Source of the DNA: Azoarcus sp.
Lineage (GTDB): Bacteria; Pseudomonadota; Gammaproteobacteria; Burkholderiales; Rhodocyclaceae
Assembly: GCA_030604735.1 (NCBI GenBank)
Contig: JAUVVG010000031.1
Location: 1 to 44,959 of the forward strand
Direction: 5' to 3'
DNA: 44,959 bases
Part shown: in pieces, positions 1-7,640 of the stretch
How positions within the stretch are numbered: position 1 is the first letter of the stretch
How the letters are laid out: each line of letters starts with the position of its first letter
Notes under the pieces: model-generated
What the model was told of the DNA's origin: nothing
What the model saw: only the letters and a program-made list of their open reading frames with translations
The model's database searches: none
Made by a program: the position numbers and the translations under genes

Positions 1-736
1 TCAGGGCGGACAGAACCGAGTGCGGCACGATGGCCAGGCCGGTACCGGCGGCGACGCAGGCAACGATCGCGGGGTATGACCCGAACTCGAGCACGCGTTC
101 GGGCAGGACGTTCGCATCGCCCAGCCAATCCTCCAGCCGCTTGCGGTACGAGCAGCCGTTGGCGAACGCGATCAGCGTCGCGCGGCCCACGTCCGACGCG
201 TTGCGGATCGCGTGCATGCCGGTACCGCTGATCAGCACCAGTTCCTCCTCGAATACCGGTTGCGAGAGCAGGCCGGGAGCGGTGAACGGCTCGGAGACGA
301 AGGCGGCTTCAAGGTCATGGCGCATGAGCCGCGTGATCAGCGCGCCGGTCGTGCCGGTCACCAGTTCGACGCGCACTTCGGGGTAGGTCCGGTTGTAGGC
401 GGACAGGATTGGGGGCAGGCGACTGCCGGCGGTGCTTTCGAGCGAACCGAGCCGGAAGACCCCCAGCGGCCGTCCCGATCGGACGGCCGATTCGGCCTCG
501 TCGGCGAGTCGCAACAATCGCTCCGCATAGCCGAGCAGTACCTGACCCTCCATGGTCGGCACAAGCCTGCGACCGCGGCGGCTGAACAGCGCGACGCCGA
601 GCCGATCCTCTAGCTGCTTGATCCGCGTGGTCACGTTGGAAGGGACGCGATGGAGGGTTTGCGCCGCACGGGCGACGCCGCCTTCCGTGACAACGGCGCG
701 AAGAATCTCGAGTTCATCGAGTTCAATTTTTCTCAT
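1..736 (-). CDS. LysR-family transcriptional regulator, PtrR/YneJ-like (3' end cut by window)
   Basis: The reading frame runs from an ATG at 736 (minus strand) off the left window edge, so only about 245 residues of a roughly 290-300 residue protein are present. The N-terminus is a winged helix-turn-helix of LysR type (RKIELDELEILRAVV, then VARAAQTLHRVPSNVTTRI and KQLEDRLGV), followed by an effector-binding domain with LGSLESTA and EEELVLISG. The HRVPSN recognition helix and the GSLESTA stretch are those of the PtrR/YneJ group, known in enterobacteria as regulators of putrescine and related catabolism. Family is certain; the ligand is inferred only from that resemblance. A palindrome just upstream may be its own operator. 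The target gene is not visible. Confidence 0.9.
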   Translation of the reverse strand, partial: MRKIELDELEILRAVVTEGGVARAAQTLHRVPSNVTTRIKQLEDRLGVALFSRRGRRLVPTMEGQVLLGYAERLLRLADEAESAVRSGRPLGVFRLGSLESTAGSRLPPILSAYNRTYPEVRVELVTGTTGALITRLMRHDLEAAFVSEPFTAPGLLSQPVFEEELVLISGTGMHAIRNASDVGRATLIAFANGCSYRKRLEDWLGDANVLPERVLEFGSYPAIVACVAAGTGLAIVPHSVLSAL

Positions 737-742
737 TTAGTG

Positions 743-760
743 AAGTTGAATTCACAACTT
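743..760. promoter_or_regulatory. Palindrome upstream of the partial LysR gene, candidate operator
   Basis: AAGTTG-AATTCA-CAACTT is a perfect 6-bp inverted repeat with a 6-bp spacer. It is interleaved with a second one, GTGAA-N6-TTCAC (740-755). It lies 7 bp upstream of the LysR start codon in an A/T-rich patch. LysR proteins usually bind such dyads next to their own promoter, so autoregulation is the simplest reading. No binding data are available. Confidence 0.4.
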
Positions 761-969
761 TTCAATGGATAGGAACGAGTCTAGCGCATTACAGCGCGCG
801 TATGCGACCTGAAACCCAGCCCTCCGATCTGCATCTTGCCGTGGCCGGTATGGTCACGCTGGCCGTGGCGATGGCAGTTTCCGCGCCGTGGCCATTTTGA
901 GCCGTGGTGCGCTTCACAGCCGGCGTCGCCTGCGCCTGGATTTTGATCGGAATGGCCGCGGCGCCGGGT

Positions 970-1866
970 TCAGCCCCGAGGTGGCGCCGCGAACTGCCGG
1001 GTGAGGAAATCGATGAGCGCACGTACCTTGGGGGCGACGTGTTTGCGGGTCGGGTAGAGTGCATAAATGCCGAGTTCCAGTGCGCGATACTCGGGCATCA
1101 GTTCGACCAAGGTGCCGGCAGCCAGGTCGCTCCCGACCAGAAAGTCGGGTTGCAGCACCACGCCCTGATGTGCCAGCGCGGCTGCGCGACAGGTGTCGCC
1201 GTTGTTCGAGGAGATCCACGGCCGGGTCTTGACGCTGACGCGCCCTTTGGGGCCGTCAAAGTGCCACTCATTGCCGGTTGACCAGTGGCTGTAGCTGATG
1301 ACCTCGTGTGAGGCGAGATCATGCGGATGACGCGGCACGCCCTGCTTCCCAAGATACTGTGGTGAAGCGCACAGCGTCATGCGCGTGCTGGCGAGCTTCC
1401 TGCTGATGAGGGTCGAACTGGGTAGCGCGGCGATCCGAATGGTGAGATCGTAACCTTCTTCGAGCAGGTCGACGACGCGATCGGACAGCGTCACGTCGAG
1501 ATCGACTTGGGGATAAAGCGCGCGGAATACACCCCACAGCGGCGCCAGATTGCGAATACCGAAGGTGACCGGCGCATTCACACGCAGCAAACCCCGGGCT
1601 GCCGCGCTGCGCGAGCTGAGTTCGGCCTCGGCCTCCTCGACACCGGCAAGCAACTCCTTGCTGCGCGCGTAGAACACCTCGCCCTCTTCCGTCAGTGACA
1701 AGCGACGCGTGGTCCGGTGCAGCAAGCGCACGCCGAGACGGGTCTCCAGATCCCCGACGTAGCGCGAGACCGCCGCCTTGGAAAATCCAAGTGCATCGGC
1801 CGCGCCGACGAAACTGCCGGCATCGACGACCGCACTGAAGGTACGCATCTCGAGAAATCGATCCAT
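970..1866 (-). CDS. LysR-family transcriptional regulator
   Basis: A complete 298-residue LysR regulator. I start it at MDRFLEMRTF (1866), because the 57 codons of open frame upstream do not resemble the family. The N-terminal winged helix-turn-helix (about residues 1-60) includes SFVGAADALGFSKAAVSRYVGDLETRLGVRLL, followed by LHRTTRRLSLTEEG. The effector domain includes LLRVNAPVTFG and ends in ALIDFLTRQF. This is the AaeR/DmlR-like branch often found next to oxidoreductase genes. It is divergent from doxX, with a 185-bp gap, the usual arrangement when a LysR protein controls its neighbour. Regulation of doxX and the dioxygenase is therefore inferred; the inducer is unknown. Confidence 0.9.
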   Translation of the reverse strand: MDRFLEMRTFSAVVDAGSFVGAADALGFSKAAVSRYVGDLETRLGVRLLHRTTRRLSLTEEGEVFYARSKELLAGVEEAEAELSSRSAAARGLLRVNAPVTFGIRNLAPLWGVFRALYPQVDLDVTLSDRVVDLLEEGYDLTIRIAALPSSTLISRKLASTRMTLCASPQYLGKQGVPRHPHDLASHEVISYSHWSTGNEWHFDGPKGRVSVKTRPWISSNNGDTCRAAALAHQGVVLQPDFLVGSDLAAGTLVELMPEYRALELGIYALYPTRKHVAPKVRALIDFLTRQFAAPPRG

Positions 1867-2051
1867 TGTCTCACTCGGATGAACAGTCTCTATCAAAATA
1901 CCATGTTTATTGCAGTTTAATCTTTGCGTAAAGTTCAGTTCATGCACAGCGAACCACATCATTGGGTGAAGCGTGCAATTCAAGCTCACACAAGAAGGCA
2001 AATTCTGGCTATGCGCCGGACTCGCTACCCAAACCAAGCAGGAGAACTTTC

Positions 2052-2507
2052 ATGAACAACCTTCTGATTCAACGTCTTATCGACACCAACGCCGGTTGGG
2101 GCCCCCTTGCCCTGCGTCTTCCCGTTGGCATTATTTTTATCGCCCACGGTGCCCAAAAGCTGTTCGGCTGGTTCGGCGGCTACGGGCTGGAAGGCACGGG
2201 GCAATGGATGGCCTCGATCGGTCTGAATCCGGGCTACCTGATGGCATTGCTGGCCGGCAGTGCCGAATTCTTTGGCGGGCTCGCGTTGCTCATCGGCCTG
2301 CTGGTGCGTCCGGCCGGCGCGGTACTGGCCTTCTCAATGCTGGTTGCGATCTTCAGCGTCCATATCGGCAACGGGCTGTTCATGAGCAACAACGGCTATG
2401 AATTCGCCCTTGCGCTGCTGGCGGTGGCGGTGTCGCTGATGTTCAGTGGTGCCGGACGTGCGTCGCTCGATGCGGCGCTGGCCCGTCCGGCCAACGGCAA
2501 AGGCTGA
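2052..2507 (+). CDS. DoxX-family membrane protein
   Basis: A 151-residue integral membrane protein starting at MNNLLIQRLI, preceded by AGGAG at 2040-2044; the longer open frame upstream has no such site. Family hallmarks are LRLPVGIIFIAHGAQKLFGWFGG near the N-terminus (the HGxQKLFG signature) and three further hydrophobic helices, giving about four membrane segments. DoxX-family proteins are associated with quinone or thiol redox chemistry in the inner membrane, but the biochemical role of most members is not settled. It is the first gene after the divergent LysR regulator and precedes the dioxygenase by 73 bp, separated by a strong hairpin. Family assignment is secure; substrate unknown. Confidence 0.88.
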   Translation: MNNLLIQRLIDTNAGWGPLALRLPVGIIFIAHGAQKLFGWFGGYGLEGTGQWMASIGLNPGYLMALLAGSAEFFGGLALLIGLLVRPAGAVLAFSMLVAIFSVHIGNGLFMSNNGYEFALALLAVAVSLMFSGAGRASLDAALARPANGKG

Positions 2508-2536
2508 GTCAGCATTTACCCATCGACTAAAAGCAT

Positions 2537-2567
2537 GCTACGAGGCTGGCCAACCCAGCCTCGTAGC
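2537..2567 (+). repeat. Perfect 13-bp hairpin between doxX and the dioxygenase
   Basis: GCTACGAGGCTGG (2537-2549) is followed after 5 nt by its exact reverse complement (2555-2567). No T-run follows, so it is not a classical intrinsic terminator. It ends 13 nt before the dioxygenase start and covers most of the 73-bp gap. In the mRNA it could act as an attenuator, a stabilising 3' hairpin for doxX, or a translational modulator. Confidence 0.6.
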
Positions 2568-2580
2568 ACGGAGCCTGATC

Positions 2581-3375
2581 ATGCAACGCATGCCTAGTCT
2601 GTTCGTTTCCCACGGCGCCCCTACCTTTGCCCTTGAGCCGGGCCTTGCCGGCACTCGACTCACCGCGCTGGCGCAGCGGCTACCGCGGCCGACCGCGGTG
2701 CTGGTTGTCTCGCCGCACTGGATGACCCGCGAACTGCGGGTCACAAGCTCGCCACGCCCGGACACCATTCACGATTTCGGGGGCTTCGAGCCTGCGCTCT
2801 ATGACATTACCTACCCGGCTGCAGGCCACCCTGGGCTTGCGCTGAGCGCCATGGAACGGCTGCGTGCAGCCGGCTGGGTGACCGAGCCCGATGCGGACCG
2901 TGGCCTAGACCATGGTGCCTGGGTGCCACTACTTCATCTCTATCCGAAAGCCGACGTGCCCGTGTTTCAGGTCTCCCTGCCACTTCGACTCAACGCGACC
3001 TCGGCGTGGGCGCTGGGCCGGGCGCTGGCGCCGTTGGCCGACGAGGGGGTGCTCATCGTCGGCTCGGGCAGCCTCACCCATAACCTTTACGAACTGCGCG
3101 CCGATCATGCGCACAGTGAGGCCTACGCCGCCGAATTCGCAAACTGGATCCGCGACGCGGTCGAGCGTGGCGAGTCTGAGCGACTCAAACAGGCACTAGA
3201 GATCGCGCCGCATGCGCGCCGCGCCCACCCGACAGCCGAGCATTATCTGCCGCTGCTCGTGGCCGCCGGTGCCGCCGCAGCCCCACTGCCCGCCACCGTG
3301 ATCGAAGGTGGAATCAGTCATGGCGTGTTGGCAATGGACAGCTATGTGTTCGGTGCCATCGATGCAGCCGCCTGA
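2581..3375 (+). CDS. Class III extradiol ring-cleavage dioxygenase, DODA-type (YgiD-like)
   Basis: A 264-residue protein of the LigB/DODA superfamily. I start it at MQRMPSLFVSHGAP (2581); MPSLF at 2590 is an alternative. Candidate metal and catalytic histidines lie in VSHGAP (near residue 11), VVSPHW, DHGAWVPL and SLTHNLYEL; the GISHGVLAMDSY motif is close to the C-terminus. Family members such as YgiD cleave catechol-type rings (for example 4,5-DOPA) with a bound metal in the cytoplasm. The natural substrate here cannot be deduced. It follows doxX and overlaps or abuts the downstream esterase, so the three genes likely form one unit controlled by the divergent LysR protein. Confidence 0.88.
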   Translation: MQRMPSLFVSHGAPTFALEPGLAGTRLTALAQRLPRPTAVLVVSPHWMTRELRVTSSPRPDTIHDFGGFEPALYDITYPAAGHPGLALSAMERLRAAGWVTEPDADRGLDHGAWVPLLHLYPKADVPVFQVSLPLRLNATSAWALGRALAPLADEGVLIVGSGSLTHNLYELRADHAHSEAYAAEFANWIRDAVERGESERLKQALEIAPHARRAHPTAEHYLPLLVAAGAAAAPLPATVIEGGISHGVLAMDSYVFGAIDAAA

Positions 3376-3397
3376 TCCACCCACTGAGGAAGCGACC

Positions 3398-4036
3398 GTG
3401 CAAGACTCGATCATCGTTCATCAACCCACGACCGCACCGGATCAACTCATCCTGCTGTTTCACGGCGTGGGTTCGCGCGCCGAGGATCTCCTACCGCTGG
3501 GACAGGCGTTGGGGCGACACTTTGCGCACGCGTGCATCGTCAGCGTACGCTCCCCTGACGCCTCAGACCTGGGAACCGGCTGGCAGTGGTTCTCCGTACG
3601 TGGCGTAGATGAGGCAAACCGGGCAACCCGCGTGGCCGATGCCATGCCGCGTTTCGTGCAGACCGTGCAGCACTGGCAAGGTGAAATGCAAGTGGTTGCC
3701 GCGGCCACAGCGCTGATCGGATTCTCGCAGGGGGCGATCATGGCGCTGGAATCGACACAACAGCCCATTTCTTTGGCCAGAAGCATCATTGCCATCGCCG
3801 GCCGCTTTGCGCAGTTGCCAAGAAACGCCCCGCCGGACACCCATGTGCATCTGATGCACGGTGATGCCGACCCGGTGATGCCGGCGCAACTGAGCGAGCT
3901 TGCGCTGGGGCAACTGCGAACCCTCGGCGCATCTGTCACCCTTGACCGATTTCCCGGCCTGGGCCATGGCATCGACGCCCGGGTGCTCGAGCGCATCGTC
4001 GAACGAATGCGAGGATGGACGCCCACGCCCGATTAG
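3398..4036 (+). CDS. ypfH: YpfH-like alpha/beta-hydrolase (carboxylesterase)
   Basis: A 212-residue serine esterase. I choose the GTG start at 3398 because AGGA sits at 3387-3390 and the resulting N-terminus (QDSIIVHQPTTAPDQLILLFHGVG) lines up with remembered E. coli YpfH. An ATG at 3362 would add 12 residues and overlap the dioxygenase. Visible motifs are LLFHGVG (oxyanion region), WQWFSVRG, the nucleophile elbow ALIGFSQGAIMALES, the acid in HGDADPVMP and the histidine in GLGHGID, which complete a Ser-Asp-His triad. YpfH has esterase activity on short model esters; its physiological substrate is not known. It is probably co-transcribed with the dioxygenase 22 bp upstream. Confidence 0.88.
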   Translation: MQDSIIVHQPTTAPDQLILLFHGVGSRAEDLLPLGQALGRHFAHACIVSVRSPDASDLGTGWQWFSVRGVDEANRATRVADAMPRFVQTVQHWQGEMQVVAAATALIGFSQGAIMALESTQQPISLARSIIAIAGRFAQLPRNAPPDTHVHLMHGDADPVMPAQLSELALGQLRTLGASVTLDRFPGLGHGIDARVLERIVERMRGWTPTPD

Positions 4037-4257
4037 GCGCTGACTGGTGGCGCTGAACGGCTACTTCTTGAGCATGGAGCGGCGTCTTCGAGCTCTCTAC
4101 GAGCATGTGCGCAAGCTCGATGAGGCCGCGATGTGACAGGTCTCAAAGTGGAGTGGTCGTTCAAATGACGCTCTCGTGCGGCAGTAATTGGCCATAGACC
4201 AGTCCAGATGTAACCATCGATGGGAAGCCGCTCGGCTGCACAACCCATCCGTTTAGT

Positions 4258-4282
4258 GTCAGACTTTGCCATTATCTGACAT
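4258..4282. promoter_or_regulatory. Inverted repeat upstream of parD, candidate ParD operator
   Basis: TGTCAGA (4258-4264) and TCTGACA (4276-4282) form a perfect 7-bp inverted repeat with an 11-bp spacer, 15 bp before the parD start. RHH antitoxins usually bind such dyads over the promoter of their own operon. The spacer and right arm also contain a TTGCCA-like element. Function is inferred from position. Confidence 0.45.
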
Positions 4283-4297
4283 ACATCGGAGGGCACC

Positions 4298-4588
4298 ATG
4301 TCCCTGAACGTCTCCTTGCCCCCCGAGCTGGAAAGCCGCGTGCGTCAACATGTGGAGTCCGGTCTCTACAGTTCCGCCAGTGAAGTCATCCGCGAAGCAT
4401 TGCGACTTTTCGAGACTTACCAGGGCATTCAGGCAGCGAACCTGGCCAGTCTGAAAGCCGACATTGCCCAAGGCGTGGCCGACGTTTCGGCCGGCCGGGT
4501 GCGCGAGCTGGACATGAATGAAATCAAGCAACGCGGTCGAGCGGAATTGAAAGCGCGACGATCGACAACCCGCACAGCGGCAGAGTGA
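4298..4588 (+). CDS. parD: ParD-type ribbon-helix-helix antitoxin
   Basis: A 96-residue antitoxin of the ParD/CopG-like group. The N-terminus (MSLNVSLPPELESRVRQHV) is the DNA-binding beta strand and first helix, followed by YSSASEVIREALRLFE, the classical ParD RHH. The rest is a charged tail, the part that in this family wraps the ParE toxin. GGAGG at 4289-4293 precedes the ATG. The gene overlaps the toxin frame by 4 bp (GTGA), typical of coupled type II modules. It should bind and autoregulate at the dyad just upstream. It appears intact while its partner is frameshifted. Confidence 0.9.
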   Translation: MSLNVSLPPELESRVRQHVESGLYSSASEVIREALRLFETYQGIQAANLASLKADIAQGVADVSAGRVRELDMNEIKQRGRAELKARRSTTRTAAE

Positions 4589-4899
4589 GCAAGGTTCGAC
4601 GTTCCGCCAGCGCGGAAAACGATCTGCTCGAGGCATGGCTGTATATCGCCGAGGACAGCGTCGATTCAGCCGACCACCTGCTCGACCAGATCGAAACCGA
4701 GATGGGCAGGCTGTTGATGCAGCCGGAAATGGGCCGCAGACGAGAAGAGTTGGCGGCAGGCCTTCGGAGTTGGCAGACGCAGACGCCATACATTTTGTTT
4801 TATTTCGCGGAATCAGATGGCGATCACGATCGCACGCGTACTGCACCATGCGCGGGATGTACCGGCTATCTGGAACTGGCCGAAGAATTGATGAAGTGA
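4585..4899 (+). pseudogene. parE: ParE-type toxin, frameshifted near the C-terminus
   Basis: The frame opens with GTG at 4585 inside the end of parD. Residues 1-79 are a normal RelE/ParE-superfamily toxin: RRSASAENDLLEAWLYIAED, LLDQIETEMGRL, PEMGRRREEL and SWQTQTPYILFYF. After SDG the sequence turns into an unrelated tail (DHDRTRTAPCAGC...). Removing one G at 4822 restores ITIARVLHHARDVPA and a stop at 4889-4891, the expected ParE ending. So the toxin carries a +1 insertion that replaces its conserved C-terminal strand. ParE toxins poison DNA gyrase; this copy is probably inactive unless the insertion is a sequencing error. Confidence 0.8.
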
Positions 4900-5002
4900 A
4901 GGGCCACACCACACCTACGCGCCGGATGCTGAGCGCCACGTGCGCGCAAGCTCGATCCGTTCACGGACCATCTACAGGTGACCTGCGCCTGCGCTTGAAC
5001 GC

Positions 5003-6883
5003 TCAATAGTAGAGAAAGCCCAGCGCTTCCTTCAGCCGGTCGCCGGTGGTGCGCATGCGGTCCCAGCGTTCCATCGACACATCACCCTGCCGAAATTCAC
5101 GGAAAAAGTCGTTGCCCTGCAGCTGGGTCATGATGGCGTCGAGGTTGGCGGGCGTGCTGTCGGCGAAGCCAAAGCGCTCGCGCAACTGCTGCATTCGCAG
5201 CGCCATGGACTCGTTTTCACTCGCGGCTTCGGAGACCATCACGGGCGCCCTGGGCGTGACGAGGATCAGCACCGAGCGCTGCAGTTCGTTGGTCCGCTTG
5301 TTCGAGAACAGGTACTGGATCACCGGTACATCCTGCAGGCCGGGTACGCCGTCGCGGGTGCTGGAGAACGACTTTTCACTCAAGCCGCTCAGCACCAGCG
5401 TCTCGCCCAGGTTCATCACCACATTGGCATTCGCCATGGTCTCCCCGATCTCGATCTGGTAGGCCACCCGCGGGTTGTCCGAGTTGGCGTTCAAGGAGGT
5501 GCGCTGCGCTTCCACCTGGAGCTGCACCCGACCCTGCGGCAGGAAGTTAGGGGTCACGGCGAGCTTGATGCCAAAGCGCTTTTCCAGTGGCACGATGGTG
5601 GTGCCGCCCTGCTCGCTGGTCGAGACCACGCCTGCACTCAGGTTGATGCCCGAAAAGAACTCGGAAGGCTGGCCTTCAATGGCGGCCAGGGTCGGGCGCG
5701 CCAACACTTCGTTGAGTGAGCTGTTGGCGTTAGCGATGTTGAGTGAGTACGACAATGCCGGAATGGTCACGGCGCGGGTGATGGTCGTCGTCGAAGCTGC
5801 TCCGGGCAAGCGTTCGGTGACGCGGGAGTAGGCCGGAAGATCGCCCGACAAGGACCCGAGCTGCAAAGTCAGGGCGCTGAGCAGGTTGACGCCCTTGGAA
5901 GTGGCCATCAATTCCTGGGTCGACAGCAGCACCACGTCCACCAGCAGCATCTGTGGGCCGGTGTCGACGGCTTCGGCCGCAGGCATCTCGGCCCTGCTGG
6001 CGGTGTTGTCCTCGTCGTCCGGCTCGGCCGCGTCGAAGCTTTCCGACTCGTCGTCAGCCTGTGCAAGCATCATCGGGCGCGCATTGCCCGGCCCTGGCTT
6101 CAGGCTTGTCTTGAGCGCGCTGGCTTGCTCCTGGTCACTGTAGTAAGCCTTCCATTGCGCCAGGCGCCGATCGATGCGTTCGACCTCGGCCCCGTCACCC
6201 TGATGCTGGACCAGCGCGGCGCGCACCCAGTCGGCCCGGGCAAATTGCCCGCAGGACGCGTACACCGGAATGCTTGAACGCATGAAGCCCGGGTCGGGTC
6301 GGGTCGACACTTTCAGGAACTCATCGGCCATGGCACAGGCCGTCTTCGCGTCGCCGGTCAGGTAGGAGGCCACCATCAGGCCGTAAATCGAGCGCGCGCT
6401 GTCCGGCGTCAACAGCAGCACCTCGGAGAAAGCCAGCTTGGCGCTGTCGAAGCGCTTGAGGTCCATGTAGGCCAGCGCCAGAAACTCCTGCGCGATCCAG
6501 TTGCTGCGGTCGATGCGCAGCGCCTGCTGGTAGCCCTCTACGGCCAGCTCCCCCTTCTGCGTGTCGCCCTGACGCGCCTGCAGGTGGTAGACGAAGCCAT
6601 TGAGGAAATGCAGGTGTGCGTTGCGCGGATCGAGCTGCAGCGCCTCGTTGACCGCCGACTGGGCCTGAGGCAATTCCATGCGCTTGATGAAACCCACAGC
6701 CACCGTGACTTTAGCCAACATCTCCGAATCATGTGTGCCGGAAGGGATCAGCGCGACCTTCTCAACCATCTGCGCGAAGGACCTTGGGGTCTCGTCTGCC
6801 CAGGCGCCTGGCAGGGCGCACAGCGTCAGCGCCACGGCTGCCGCGACCCGGCCTCGGCGCAGGGAATGAGTGAGTGCTTTCAT
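5003..6883 (-). CDS. TPR-containing secretin-like outer-membrane protein (type II/III secretion family)
   Basis: A 626-residue protein with a signal peptide (about residues 1-29, cleavage after PGAWA). Next comes a TPR-like helical region (about 55-230, with AQSAVNEALQLDPRNAHLHF and FDSAKLAFSEVLLLTPDSA), an acidic low-complexity linker (about 275-310) and a C-terminal secretin domain (about 315-560). The end of the secretin domain carries the family signature GVPGLQDVPVIQYLF and VLILVTPRAP. AGGA precedes the ATG. Secretins form multimeric outer-membrane channels, but no secretion ATPase or inner-membrane partner is encoded nearby, and the usual N0/N1 domains are largely replaced by TPRs. A BON-domain lipoprotein lies 79 bp upstream on the same strand and may be a partner. 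Family is fairly sure; exported substrate unknown. Confidence 0.8.
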   Translation of the reverse strand: MKALTHSLRRGRVAAAVALTLCALPGAWADETPRSFAQMVEKVALIPSGTHDSEMLAKVTVAVGFIKRMELPQAQSAVNEALQLDPRNAHLHFLNGFVYHLQARQGDTQKGELAVEGYQQALRIDRSNWIAQEFLALAYMDLKRFDSAKLAFSEVLLLTPDSARSIYGLMVASYLTGDAKTACAMADEFLKVSTRPDPGFMRSSIPVYASCGQFARADWVRAALVQHQGDGAEVERIDRRLAQWKAYYSDQEQASALKTSLKPGPGNARPMMLAQADDESESFDAAEPDDEDNTASRAEMPAAEAVDTGPQMLLVDVVLLSTQELMATSKGVNLLSALTLQLGSLSGDLPAYSRVTERLPGAASTTTITRAVTIPALSYSLNIANANSSLNEVLARPTLAAIEGQPSEFFSGINLSAGVVSTSEQGGTTIVPLEKRFGIKLAVTPNFLPQGRVQLQVEAQRTSLNANSDNPRVAYQIEIGETMANANVVMNLGETLVLSGLSEKSFSSTRDGVPGLQDVPVIQYLFSNKRTNELQRSVLILVTPRAPVMVSEAASENESMALRMQQLRERFGFADSTPANLDAIMTQLQGNDFFREFRQGDVSMERWDRMRTTGDRLKEALGFLYY

Positions 6884-6962
6884 TGGAGTGATCCTTTGGA
6901 AGAGAAGCTGATGCGTGGGTTTTGCCGGTGCGACCCGTCAGCCGCTCGCCTGGTCGGTGATG

Positions 6963-7277
6963 TCAGGGACGGATAAGGATCTGGTTATGCACGGCCTTGA
7001 CGCCGTTCACTTGCTCCGCGAGGTTCTGGGCTACCACTTTTCCCTGTGCGCTTTTCACGAAACCGGACAGGAGCACAACGCCATACAGCGTCTCGACCGA
7101 GACGCCGGAGATGTCTGCGTCCGCACTCTCGGCATGACGGGCCTTGATCGCCAAGTTGATGGCCTTGTCCTCGAACTCGGCGCTGACCGTTTCCGGGCCG
7201 GGCGCAGTGGCGCAGCCGGTGACTGTCAGCACGACAAAAGCCATGCCGACTGTGATGACGCGTGCTCGCATGTTCAT
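6963..7277 (-). CDS. BON-domain lipoprotein
   Basis: A 104-residue protein starting at MNMRARVITVG (7277); MRARV at 7271 is possible. The N-terminus is a lipoprotein signal with lipobox VTGC (Cys near residue 22). The rest is one BON domain: INLAIKARHAESADADISGV, YGVVLLSGFVKSAQGK and VNGVKAVHNQI. BON domains bind lipids or polysaccharide at the periplasmic face of membranes, as in OsmY. Some Tad-type secretins carry a BON domain fused to the channel, so its position directly before a secretin gene is suggestive. It might act as an accessory or pilotin-like partner, but that is inference. It probably shares a transcript with the secretin gene. Confidence 0.82.
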   Translation of the reverse strand: MNMRARVITVGMAFVVLTVTGCATAPGPETVSAEFEDKAINLAIKARHAESADADISGVSVETLYGVVLLSGFVKSAQGKVVAQNLAEQVNGVKAVHNQILIRP

Positions 7278-7515
7278 TGAAACTCTCTGGAAGTGGGCGG
7301 AGGGAGCTTGACTTGCCCGGCGCCATTGTGGCACAGCTCGCGCGATCATCCGGCCTTCCGAGCACAGCGGCCATTCTTTCTTCTTCGCAGCGGGCCATAT
7401 GTGGCGCTTCCGCAACACTGCGCGACGGGACCCCCAGTGCGGATACACTGCATTCGCACCAACCCGTAACTTGCGGAGCATTTCCATCAGTGCTTCACGT
7501 TGAGCGCATGCATGG

Positions 7516-7547
7516 ACGAATGGCGGAGCTGATCTGCCATTCGTTTT
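7516..7547 (+). terminator. Hairpin with short T-run, terminator-like
   Basis: ACGAATGGCGGA (7516-7527) pairs with TCTGCCATTCGT (7533-7544), 12 bp with one G-T pair and a 5-nt loop, followed by TTTACC. The T-run is short, so termination would be weak. There is no obvious plus-strand gene for it to end; it may instead shield or attenuate transcription toward the downstream gene. Confidence 0.4.
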
Positions 7548-7573
7548 ACCATCCTGTCCATTCATGAGGCATC

Positions 7574-7605
7574 AGGGCAGAGCGGCGCCTTTTTGGCTCT
7601 GCCCT
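7574..7605 (+). repeat. 10-bp hairpin in the leader of the secreted protein gene
   Basis: AGGGCAGAGC (7574-7583) and GCTCTGCCCT (7596-7605) are exact reverse complements separated by 12 nt that include a run of five T. It lies 36 nt before the start codon at 7641. It could be an attenuator or mRNA-stabilising structure; no function is shown. Confidence 0.4.
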
Positions 7606-7640
7606 CAGTCTCGTGTTTACTCACCTCCAAAAGGCTATAT

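Larger units (their letters stand above)
7278..7640. other. 363-bp divergent intergenic region
   Basis: It lies between the BON lipoprotein (minus) and the unrecognised secreted protein (plus). No convincing gene is visible; open frames here lack family resemblance. It contains two clear hairpins in its right half (7516-7547 and 7574-7605) and must hold promoters for both flanking genes, though no clean -35/-10 pair stands out. Confidence 0.6.

Noticed and set aside
4037-4297. A possible gene remnant after the YpfH-like gene (a short frame with FLSMERRLRALYEHVRKLDE).
   Set aside because: Too short and not matched to any family; only the operator near parD is supportable.
4259-4939. A 226-codon minus-strand frame over parDE.
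   Set aside because: Antisense to parD and parE, which have strong family motifs and a coupled overlap.
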